NCBI GenBank assembly: GCA_019009955.1
Contig: CM032232.1
Coordinates: 49,812,501-49,876,500, forward strand
Direction of reading: 5' to 3'
Origin: Riptortus pedestris
Taxonomy: Eukaryota > Arthropoda > Insecta > Hemiptera > Alydidae
Length of the DNA: 64,000 nt
This document shows, piece by piece, positions 12,301-25,200 of this stretch (the stretch's first letter is position 1; the number at the start of each line of letters is the position of its first letter). A program made the position numbers and the translations under genes. Under the pieces are notes generated by a model. That model was not told the origin of the DNA. It did no database searches and saw only the letters and a list, made by a program, of their open reading frames with translations.

Positions 12301-15300
12301 CAAAATAAGTTTAATGCAATCTCAGCTCATATTTATTCATTTTGTATTGTTATTTGGTCCTGAATTTTGAAAATATATTATTTTAAAAAAAAGGATCATG
12401 CTTAAGAATTTTTATATGACTGATAAAAACCTTCAGTTGAAAGTGGGACACAATCTCAAAAGGAATGATGGTATAGTCATCTTGGTTTAAAATATATTTG
12501 CCGCCAACAATTCCTTAACATGCATCAGCAATATCTCTACACAAATCATTCTAGAACCAAAATGGATCAATTATAAAATCAGGCACATCTTTCATGCTAC
12601 TAGAAAGAAACTGAGACACTGCAATTTTAGATAAATTTTCAAATGAAAAGAAGTTAGAACTGTAGTTATCAAAAATCCCCATTACTATATCAGGATACGT
12701 TAAACACATTCTTTTAAGCCAAATCAGTGTAATGCTTGTAATTCAGAACAAGGTAATAAGAAGCTGACATTTAGGAAGTATACTATTCATTATTCAAAAG
12801 TTGATGGTTCTTGTACGAGTTGTGAAAAATATATTGAGGCAGATGACTCTGTATTTGGTAAATGCACTTCAATTACAAAGAAAGGTCCAATAATGTGTAA
12901 AGGTTATTCATACAGAGTTTGTCATTAATCAGTGCATATATAGTTTCTACTTGGCAGTTCCTATTATGACACATTTTCTAGCGATAGATCTTTGCTTCAT
13001 TATCGCCTCTTTTTAAATATTAAAACATAGCCATTATTTCACATTCTGAAAGTGTTGGCCAGACTCATTAGTTCCAGTATAAATTTTTATTTATATATGA
13101 CAGATTCTTTTAGGATGTGATGGGTTTCATGGCAATAACTCGATTTTTAATGGATAATAAAAACCTTTCTGCTATAGATATAGAAGGGAGAGAATTAAAA
13201 ATAACTCAGTTATTATGAGTGATCAAAAAAAATGATAAAGAACCAATTTTCCACAATTGTTGTTCTATGATTTTTTTCTGTAACTTGAATGTTAAGTAAG
13301 TTATTTATACTTTTTGTTTTCATGCTTCAGTAAATCCCAACTTCTACTCATCTGCTTTTCGGGTTGAGTAAATGATTCACAAAACCTCTCATACCTAGCA
13401 TATATTTCAATTCCTGTTTACATACTATATTTGATTCCTGCTTCTTACTACAGGAGAAATAGGGATTAGATGGTAAGCTGAGATCACCAGTGTGTCATTC
13501 AAGCACTTGGAAAGTTTGCTTAATATACACAGCTCCTGTGTGACAGACTTTTTTTTTATTAACATAGACTTACACTTAGAAATATAAACTATCATTTTAT
13601 ATCACTCAAAGACATCTTTGTGCCAAAGTTCAAAGCTATTTCCATAATGAATCTTATAAATAAAAAAAAAAAAAAACTCGTGTCAAGAGAGATTCTCAAA
13701 TTCTAAAGTTCTGGTCTCACTGGATGGGATGTCAAATGGGTTTTGGAGTTCAGTGAGATATAGAAGTTAGTGTGAACCTATATTTAGGCTATTAAATGCA
13801 GGCAAAAAAACAGAACATTTCATCATACATAATGTATTGATAAATGCATTTTAGATAAAATCATAATACTCTAAAAGCAAACAAATTAATTCACACAGTC
13901 TTCCTAGTTTGACCTAAATCAATAAAATATTATTCTGTTAATTAAAAGGAGTCCACAATAACATGAAGCTCAAAGTAACAAAAGAACGTGGCCTAATATG
14001 AATATTAAAAAATATATGGATAATGAACGTACATAAAAGTTTTGGAACAAAGCCATACCAAAAAAAATAAATAAAAACAAAAAAAATACAAGCAGGTCTT
14101 TTGCTTACCAGATGAGCTACTCTCAGTAAGATTTGCAAACGGAGAAGCTACTTCCATAACTGGAGCTAACTGAGACGTAATTTCAACAGGGGCAGTTCTT
14201 TCATCCGATGAAATTTTTCTCCTTGGTGTTACACTTCTGTAAATAAAATGGTATTTATACATAAATACAATTTTCTTTAACCCTCTTAGTGTGAAAATGG
14301 GTGCCTGTGTAAAGATAACTGGAGGAAATTAGACAAATTTCTTAGCACTTGGAAAAATGCTCACAATAAAGCTTTTGTTGAAAAACAGTGACAAAATTAA
14401 CTAAACACTACTAAGAAAGACTAACTGACATTTTTTCTAACAAGAGTAAAAATTGAAATAATTAAACACAGCTAAATATGTATTAATAACATCCTGAGAA
14501 TCTAACATTTTATATTCTTAAAACAATAAAGTATAAAAATATAAAATAATGAAGATCCTAAAAAGATTCTTACCTACTATGCTCTCCAAGAACTTCAATG
14601 CTACTTTGACTAGGGTTACTTATAACTTCTATATCACTCTCGTAGCGCTGGGTAGTGCTTAATCTTCTATCTTGTAAGTTATTTTGTTCTAATGAAGCAG
14701 CTGACCCTGAATAAAAATAATTAGAAAACTTGCTTGTTTTGGGAAAGCATAGAGATAAAACAAAAATGGTAAAATGTTTCCTGAATTCATGTCTGTCTTT
14801 AGTATCATAATAATGAAATGAATAGTACATATGAATAAATAATTCTCATTTCATTTCAGTGGAAAATAAGTAATATAATATAAATTTTTTAAAAAAAAAC
14901 TTCAAAAAGGCTCATAAATCTGGAGGCAATCTATAACAGTCATAGCAATTGAAAAAAACCAATACAATTTCACAAGATAGTTAATGGTGCATTGCAAATA
15001 TGAAAGGCCATAATCATTAATAAATTATCACAAAACATTAGATAAAATTATGGCTATTTAGTTTCTTTCATTGCATTTCAATCATTGTGTTTAATTTTAA
15101 TTCATTTTTAAAAAATAAGCAGATAATAGTAAACATAATATAAAAAAAACTATTAAAATATTATACAATAATTTCAGTATAATAAAAGAAACTAAGAATT
15201 ATTAATTAATTATTAATTATTCAAAATGTTTTATTTATTAATTCTGTTTAGGAGCTATGCTACTGTGGTGATTCACTCCTGGGAATATTTTAAATGTAAT

Positions 15301-18300
15301 ATTGTTTTAAAAATAAATTATATAGCCTAAGGGCAGAATTTTTATATTATTTAAAAATGATCAAAATTATATTAAATTTTTCACTAATTCAAAATCAAAG
15401 AGAGGGAGTTTAAATTTTATTAACTAAATTCAATTTTTTAAGATGATTAAGTACATCGTCAATATGTCGGCTCATGATAGTAACAAGTTTAAACATGTGA
15501 TGTAGAGTAGTACAATAGTGATGGAAGTATTCAATGTTCCTGCAGTCAGTCAGTAAGTTTTTAATGTTTATGGCATGTTCTGCAGAGAGGTCTTTCTTTT
15601 CTTGCCATGAGGTATGAGTGTGTTAAATGTGATTGTCCTATCCTAAGTCTTGTGAGTACAACTTCATTTCGTCTATTGTCACATCTGCTGGATGGCCATT
15701 CGCTTGCAGATTGCTTTATTTCTTGCAGAAGATTTTCTGTTGTTCTATGCCTACATTTTAGCAATTCATTCAATGTTATCTGTAGTATTTGTAAAGATAC
15801 TCCGCTCCCCTTTGTCAAGATTCTATAGCTTTATTATTGATTATGAACCAGAATAGCTCTTGACACTGAAACTACAGCCCATCTACATAAAATGTATTGC
15901 CTATAAATGATTTTAATGCTTCAACGTAGAAAAAATAATCACCAGTCACTATACAATAACCTTTATTCTGGAGATTTGAAAATTACTTCTCCAGAATTAA
16001 ATAAAAGTTTCAAATTAATATGGAGTTTAATAATTCAGTGGAAATACATAAATTTGGACATATTTATATACTTTTTTCTAAGAGCCTTAGATATTGTATG
16101 TGACAGTTTTCAACAAACCCTGGTCCTTTAATTCAGAATCCTATATACCGTTTTTCTCTCTCTCCTTCAAATTGCAATTATTCATTACTCAGTATATTCC
16201 ATCATTCAAAGATTACCACTAGGTGACTGTTAATTGAAAAAAAAAATAAGAAATAGAAGTCATTCCAGAAAATAAATAACCAAAACTTGAAGCCATTCGT
16301 GTGAGAAGTGATTAGAAACCATGTTATTCAATGGCATAATATGTGTGACATAGAAACTCTGCAGGAGGGAGGGGGCATCAAAGTCTATAATATTTATTTT
16401 AGTGTTACTTTATAAACTCAACCGAAAAAAAAAACTGGACACTTAGATTTTGTCTTATAATTTTGTTAAATACTTAATATATATGTATATTAATCTTTTT
16501 AATTAAAATAATTGGTTAATCTATAGGTTATTTAAACAAAATCTGCCAAAAGTGAATAATTTTTATTGATTATTTACAAAAAATACAAAAAAAAAAAAGA
16601 TAAATTAACACATTTAAAAAAAAAATTATGTCTTCATTTTTATTACAGTGAATGGTAGACTTCGCTACCCCAAGTGTTTCGGCAATGTAACGTAAGCTCC
16701 GGCCTTTCATCTAAGTTTGAAAGACCCATTATTTTGGACCGAAATAAAAATAAAACATTAATTAAAGAAAATGCTTGGTTAATAATTAAAGATGTTTAAA
16801 TGTGCGAAAAACTACTTACAGTTTAGAATAGATCAACTTCACGACAAATAAATCTAATCTGAGTTTTATCTAATTATTTACTAATCTTGAAGGGATTAGT
16901 TCAATGGACTTAGACTCTACATTCTCTGTAATAACTAGAATACCCACATAAAGAAACACATTGCTGAAAATTAGCTTTTAATACGACAAATATGAAGTGT
17001 CCGGTTTTTTTTTTTTTTGCGGTTGAGAGTATATCATCATTTTTAAACAATGTTTTTCCATATTTTCTATCAATTAAATTTTTCTACATATTGTTCTCTT
17101 AGTCAACGGAAGCCAAAAGTCACTAAATTAGTAGTGGATCTGAGTGAATTGCTCTGAGTTATAGTCATGATATTAGAAATATTAATGGTTAAAATTACAT
17201 ATTCCAAAAATACTGTTACCAATGGAAACAAACTCAGGTGGTTTTAATGGCATTCAGTCATAAAATCTGAAGAGGAAAGAGAAAAACCTTAACCAAGAAA
17301 ACCTATAATTTAATTATAAGGTCTAAAGAATTCAAAGGACACTATTTCATAGATGGGCACACTACTTGGTACAGAATAATATAAGAATTAGACATCAAAT
17401 TGGACTTACTATCAGGACCATCTCAGTTATAAATTGAGTCTGGACAAAAGGGAGAAATATTTTGGATGAATTCAAAAATGATATGCTAAGTCAAAAGCCA
17501 ACAGCCAGAGATAGATATTTATCTACCTTTAAACAAAACCCAGTTTGTAATGATCTCATGATCATTCAGTTCTATCAACAGAATAGCTAGCTTTAAAAAT
17601 GTATAGGAAGGAAAACTAAAAAATTTGTCACACAGTGGCTGCGTAAATAAGCAGATTTCCTCAAGCGCAGGTATTACACACTACTGATCTAATCTCACCA
17701 TAAGTTCTCTATATCTACATAAAAATCTGACAAGTATAAACAGGGGGATGGGGGTGGGGAACAGAACATTACAATATTAGCATATAATATTGCTTCTAAA
17801 CAATTTTTCCGTGTGACGTATAATAACAGAGATGTTATGAAAAGCCCCACCAATCCAGGTTCAATTTCAGCCAATTACAAATATGATCTTTAATCTTGAG
17901 TGAAACTGTGAAATATTGATTATGATAGAGATCAAATAAACATTTTTGAGTGGAGACCGAAAAATCTTAATTAATGATGTCATCATAACATAAGGTATTT
18001 GCATGTATCTCAGAAAATAAAAGTTCAATGAAAACCATATTCGGTATTTAACCTTAAAGTGAAGTGTTTTATGATAATATGGAAATATATCAATTTATAT
18101 TCAATATAGAGAAAAAATGTACATAACAACATTTATAGAACATTACATAAATTAAATTGACTCTAAACAATTTTTCAATGCCACGCATAATAATGAAGAT
18201 ATTTTGAATTTTCAAAATTTCCACCACTAAACCCCTCTCCCCCACTGGTCGGATTTTAGTCATTAACAAACTTGATATTTAGTTTTGCATAAAACTTATA

Positions 18301-21064
18301 AATATAGAGTTTGGTAATGATTAAACAAAAATTACAACAGCTAGAGCATTAACAGACAAATATATAAATCTATACATGCACGCACACACGTAGTTTTGAA
18401 TGGACCTCATTTTTGTCATCTCTTGAGGATCGATGGACATTTGAAGAAATTTTTTAAAATTCGTGTCATGAGTACAACATCCATTGCTTATTTCCCTGAG
18501 AGGAAATCTGCTAAAAGTATATTAGGAAGGGTTTCAAGCTAGAAATAACAGATCTATGGGAAAAGTATACTGCGTAGAAGGAATTTTATGATAGAAATCA
18601 GGATTAGAATGAGAGCAGAAGGAGCTACTAAAATTATTACCTCTAATGGAAACTAAAATATTTGGCTAGACAGCCAATGGAGACTGACTGGAGACTTTCG
18701 TAGAGCTTAAGTAGGAGTCCAACTTCTGAGCTGCATGAGAAACCATAATTGTTCCAGCAGTGGTCATATAAATGTTAAGCCTTACCATTAAGAAATCCCA
18801 AGAGGATATATTACTTATCCTAAGGCCTCATCTTTATGAACTGAGCTTAACTAGTTCATTTATAATATACAGATACAAAAATTAAATATTTACATTAAGT
18901 TAGATAATAAGTTAAGGAGTTAGAGGCTTACATGGTGGCTTCCATTCCTTTGAAGCAGTATGTCCATCAACAATGCTACCTTTACCTAAAAATTTACAGT
19001 TCTGTTTTCATGCATATATTTTCAAAACAGAAAGCAAAGTTAAAATAAATTGGTAGATGCAATGTTATAAAATATTAACAATAAGAGCAGATGATAACTA
19101 ACAGTAAAACAAACAAAAAAAAAACACATTTATTTTAACAACCCAACAACAGCAGGCGCCACAGCCAAGTGTTTTTAAATATTAACATGCAAAGTTTAAG
19201 CAATGTCACATCATTCAAGTGTTGTCTATTTTTTAAAACATGAAACTATTGAGTTAATAAATTTTATTTAATAGAACACTTCAGTTCCAGCCACCAATAA
19301 GAAGGGAATAAATGAGAGGTAGGTTTAGATTACTAAATAAAACTAATTTCCATTTTCAGTGCACCAAATTCCAACTAATTTTTATCAAGGACATTTTATG
19401 AAATTCAAACAAAATTTTATGAACAAATTGAATAAAATTTTAAATGGACATAGGTTTTCCAAGAATGCAACTTATAAGGAAATGTAAAACATACAAAAAG
19501 AATTGAATTATCACTCTAAATCATTGTCTTTTAATTCCAGTTTTCTGCTCTCTATCCAAATAAATTAAGTTATAATGTCTAAGATAACCGAGATATCAAA
19601 CTCCTGTAAAAATGTTGACATCAATAGTATATCATATTATTAAATTTTCATGGTTTGCCATCTGTAATAGTTTGGATTAGGCAATCAAGCCCAATTGCAA
19701 ATTTAAGAAAAGAAATCTGATATGGGCACCACATGAGTCCATTGTACTCCTATTAAATTAAATACACAAAATGTTTTGATGAACTTCATTCAACATGATT
19801 TCATTAAATTACATATGACATCTCTCTTCCAGTGCATTGGATCAAAAAAGACATTGAACATAATTTAATAGATTTTTTCTATAATAAATGTTTTGTATTC
19901 CTAACAGATGCAGAGAATTTTTTTATTTCTACCCACCCCCTCTCTAAATCAATCGCCTTCCCATTTAGTCGATTTTGAGCAAAAAGGAGGAGAGGAGCAC
20001 AACTATAAAGTACAACATTTCAAAATGAACCTTGAACATTTTAAGGCTAATTGTTATTGAGTTATGCGAGATAAGTACATGCGCAGAGATATAACACCAA
20101 AACTAGTCAGGAGGAGTCAAAATGGATAATTCCATTGAAATCTGAAAACTGAAGATCTTTTCGATAACAATCAGATAGGATGCAGTAAGTTATGGATCAT
20201 CATTGTTATTTGATATATAACTTCCTATTATCTCCAAGCCGCCTTCCTGTTGTCATTTAGTTGTAGTTTTTTTTTTTTCCTTTAAATTAACATTTTATGT
20301 AAACACTACATACATAACAAAAAATTTTATTATGTACTCCGTTATGACTTCGTATAGTTCATCACTATTAGAAAATTCTCTCTTAGTTTAATTAAACAAA
20401 TGTCATTAACAAAAAAAAAAAATAGACCAATCTTTACAACAGCTAAAGGTTATTTTTTTTTTTTTTTCCAGGTAGATAATATGCCAATTTCTCCTCCTAC
20501 ATGTTCTTCTTTCCTTTATACTAGTCCTTAGCCATAATAATAATTTTGATATTAAAAATACACGAGAACTAATCGTTAAATTTCCGTCAAATTTCAGCTG
20601 ACCTTCAAATCCCCCTTATCAAGTTTTGTTTTCAGTAATATCACTTTCTACAAATGTCCTCTTAAAAGAAATTTTTATGTAACATTTTTTTAAAAACATA
20701 TTAAAGGACTTGTATCAGGGAAAGTACTCTGCAAGACGATTCTCCTATTTCCTCCATTCTTCTTCCAAATCATAATACCATTACCCTTACCCTCTCCAGA
20801 TTTCCACTTTTCACAGACTATCATACTACACATATTCAAATCCTACCTCCACTGATGTCCATTCAACATTCACATCCAAAACAGAAAATAATTCCAGATC
20901 ATCTTTTTTAGAAACCTTATTTATATGAAACAATGAAGGTACAATATTTATAGTATAATACGAAAATTCATATACCCAATAGGCTCCTTATAGCCCCTTT
21001 ACATTGAAATAAATGCAACCCGAAATCTAATCAATTAATTTTGAAATCTTTATTGGCTCCAGTA

Positions 21065-21115
<51 letters not shown>

Positions 21116-22186
21116 TACTAGCGAACCCGACAGATGTCCTGCATGATATTTCAAGCGATTAGGATATTAAATTTAATAATATTATGTTTAAAACAAAAGC
21201 TACTTAATACTATATCTCATTTATACTTTGTTATATGACAAAAGTGAATATAACAAATTTTACTCTAAATAACAAAATAAACAACTTTTATTCTGTGCAT
21301 ATTTGCCAAAAAACCAATAGAAAACGAAATATCGCTATTTCTAATTTTAGGCCTCCCTTACAACCCCACTCCTGCTTTAGCTGACGGGATTTGTGAATCT
21401 AAACCATACCCAAATGCATACAAAAAAAATTATTCAAATCGGTCCAGCCGTTTAGGAGGAGTTCAGTGACATACACATGTACAGTAGAATTATATATATA
21501 AAGATATATAAAGGCAGAGAGAGAATTTTGAAAGGACCTTATTTTCATCATCTCCTGGGATAGGATAGATGGACATTTCTGAAAATCACGTGTAATGAGT
21601 ACAACCTCAATAGCTGATTTACCTGAAAGGAAATCTGCTGTTGATTTATGGAAAATTCATTGTTCATATGAAGAACTTATATCAACATAAAATATCCTTC
21701 ATAGCAACATTTATTTGTATGTAATTAAGATTTTTGTCAATTTTAATCTATGTTAGTATTAGGATAACCAAAACACAGTATTTCGATTTAAAATGAAATA
21801 ACTAATAGGAATCTTTTATATTATTTTATTTATTATTGGAAAAATGATTCCAACTCACATTATTATATTGGTAATTAATAGTAGAAGTTTATTAGAGCTG
21901 AAACGTCTAGCTCTTCTAGGACCCAACAAATGTATTTTAAATAAATTTTACTCAGTGTGGATTTGAGCACGTCCTTCCACTGTATATGGAAATGTACTGG
22001 ATTCTTGCTGTGTCTCATCATGAAAAGTTTTTATCTCATATTTTTGTTAACATGAATTAATAAATTCATTAATGACAGATTCAAACATTTTCTTTTCTAA
22101 CCAGGTTTAATCTTCCAAGCTTCCATTTCATACTACAGAACAAATCTCATTACTTCTGTACCCTCCTCATTGTATGCATGTATACG

Positions 22187-22241
<55 letters not shown>

Positions 22242-25200
22242 AGTAATATATAGTTATGCCTCAGAAATCATACCTATACTTGACTGAGATGATGAATGAC
22301 TTATTGGAGGAAGGGGAGGTGGTTTTAACTCAGGTAGTTTCGGTTCTTCAACTTCGATAACAAGTGTACTTGAACAAACTGCACAACTAATGAGAGTATC
22401 TGCAAAAGAATAGCATTATTAAATATTGCTCACATTTTATAGTTATACAAGAATATGGCATGCTGAGGATGGAGGTATTGTTATATGTTGAGCATCATTT
22501 GTGGTATCAGACTGTTAGTATACTGTGGTGGTTAAGACATGTGGAAAGAATGTAACACATCAGGCTATCCCAAAAGATGTTAAATGCCACATGAGGAAAA
22601 TGTAGGAGAGAGGTCAGCAAAAATGCCTAGACTACAAGCTTAAGAACTTGGCAAATCTTTCCTCATTGAAGAAGCCAGGCTCACAATCATGGGAAATAAT
22701 CAACAAAAATGGTAAAAGCCATGTCCACCAAGGACTAGTAAGTATGTATGGAAAATGGTGACCTGGTTGATAAACATCATCTGTGGAGGAATCGGGTTTT
22801 CATTAAACATTATTGCCTGAAGGGAACCCTTCACTATACAAATTGGTGAATAATAGAAGTAATCTCGAGCAACTTCCTTTGTCACATGCTCGAAAAACAA
22901 CAAATAATTATAAATCATAAAAAGTCTGCCATGCAAACAAATTATACAAATTTTAGATCCAACTCAAAATGACAGATATATATTGAATTTTTTTTCTGTC
23001 CCCCCCTTGTCTGATTTTAGCCGTTAACAAACTTGATATTTAGTTTTATAAGAAAATCTTATATATCAAGTTTAGTAATGATTAAAAAAAAAATTGTGAC
23101 TCCTAGAGTAGTAACAGGCATATGTATAATTTCGAACAAATCTTATTTTCGTCCTCCTAGGAGTAGGATCCATAGACATTTGAGAAAAGTTTTTGAATTC
23201 TCATCATGAGTATACTTTGCAATGCCATAATAAAATAAAGCTAATTATACAAATTATTTCAATTTATTAGGAGCTATGTGCCTTAAAATTAAATTAAATT
23301 CAATTTTTCATAGACTGGGTCCAGAAAAATATAACTTACCCCTTGACTTGAATGTATTAGATGCACTACGAACAAAAAATGAACCACATTTAATACACTC
23401 ATATGTCTTCTGATTCATTGAGCTCAGAGGTTTTGATTCCAGAACTGAATAAACTTTCTTCAATAAAACCTAAACAATGATGATGAGTATTAAAGAAATG
23501 AACAAAAGAAAATATTTTAAGAACATATTTCTAGTTGTAATTTATGCTATTGATATTATATTTATTGAGATTAAGTGCACATAGCAAAAGGAGTAGCTAA
23601 AATAATGTAAATGTAACGTTGTAAAAATGTAAACTAACTGTACCCTAAAATAAGAAAAAATTCCGTAATGCAGGAGATGCATAATTAACAGTTTTCTAAG
23701 TTACCTAGAATTTTGGAAATATATTTCAGTTTCTTCATTCTAATTGTATTAACATCTAGCATCCAAAACAGAAATTAACCACGACTCTCTTGGGATTATA
23801 CTCTCTAAAAGATAACCAGCAGAATATTAGATTAAACCAGATTAGCCAGTAATTATGTTGACAAGTATAGAGCGAAGCAGGTACAATAGTGCCCTCTAGT
23901 ACCTAATAACTAACTTAAGACTTTTGAAAGAATACAAATTATAAGAACAATAAATCAAATTATGAATGAACGAAATCGACCAAAAAATCACTTAAAAGTA
24001 ATAGCATATGTTTTAAATGAGACTGTACTAATAATTTCACTAATTATATAAAATAAGAACTGCAGCTGCCACCAAAGAAATTATAAATGATTCAATAACA
24101 ATTCAAAAGATATAGAACAATATATTGATTTTTATATTGCACATCAGCTTTGGTAAAGATTAGAAGAAATTTTTGTGTAATTTTATCATGTGAGCAACAT
24201 CAATAGCTTGTTTTTCCAAAGAAAACCACTAAAACATCTTACTAACTAACTTAAATTAAATAAAACTAGAACACCTCAATATACCATAATGAATTAATGT
24301 TCCTCCATTCCAATTTAAGGAGACTGGACTAAAATAGTAAGGTATTGGTACACAATATATATTTTGTACAACTTAATTATCAGCCCTTAATCCTTAGGCT
24401 GCTACGGACTGATATATCACTCTGGAGGGAAATATGCTCCAGATATTGTGCTGCTAACTGATATAATTCTTAGTGATGGATTCCTATAAACTATTATATT
24501 AGTTCTTCCTCTATTGCTATTTGTGGACTTTTTATAGAAGCTGTATTATCCTTTAAAGCCAATATATGGCATAGGGATTGACTTCTTTTCATATTTAGCT
24601 TCCCTAAGCTGGTATTTCCTGTAAACCTTCTCTGTCCCTTATTCAATTTCAAGTACTGTTACTAATTACCTGAAATTTACCCTTGCCTATTTAGTCAATA
24701 TTTTTCTGCTTTTCAAGCAAACATTGAGCCCTTCAAAATGTCTGGAAAAAGAATTTTTATGGGTGAAGTAATTTTGTTAGAACGTTTTGCAGGTGTGAGT
24801 GAAAGAGAAGACGATTCTTCTACAGATTACGATAAGGACCCTGGTGATATACACCAAAATGTGTCTATTGGTGAAGTGCCAGGGACTAGTTACTGGGAAA
24901 TATTAAAACAACTGGAATGGGAAGTATACGATTAGCCCTAGAACATAAAAAATATTCAGTACATGGGGCTCTGCAGGGGCAAGGCTATCCCGCAAGCTGA
25001 ATAATTGCACTACATGAATAGTACGCAGCCTGTGGGCTAAAAAAAAGTAATATAAGAATTATTTTATACCTGGGCATCTGGATATTCCATAATATAAATC
25101 CTGAATTGCTTATCCTTTTTTGAAGTATCAAATTCAATTTCAATAGTAACAGGATCCAATTTAGTTTTGATACAGGACTGTATCTTATCAAGGGGCCAAC

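Larger units (their letters stand above)
14707..18931. other. STK11IP intron 11
   Basis: Holds a LINE remnant (15440-15830), a Tc1-type element (16413-17032) and a family P copy (17645-18515). The remainder is unassigned. Confidence 0.75.
18986..22273. other. STK11IP intron 10
   Basis: Holds family Q copy 2 (19720-20120), AT tracts at 21068-21110 and 22189-22238, a diverged family T piece (21111-21500) and a P tail (21515-21640). The rest is unassigned. Confidence 0.7.

Noticed and set aside
24738..24935. A 65-residue plus-strand gene
   Set aside because: ATG and acidic cluster only; no recognised family and no splice context. Kept as a note in the intron entry.
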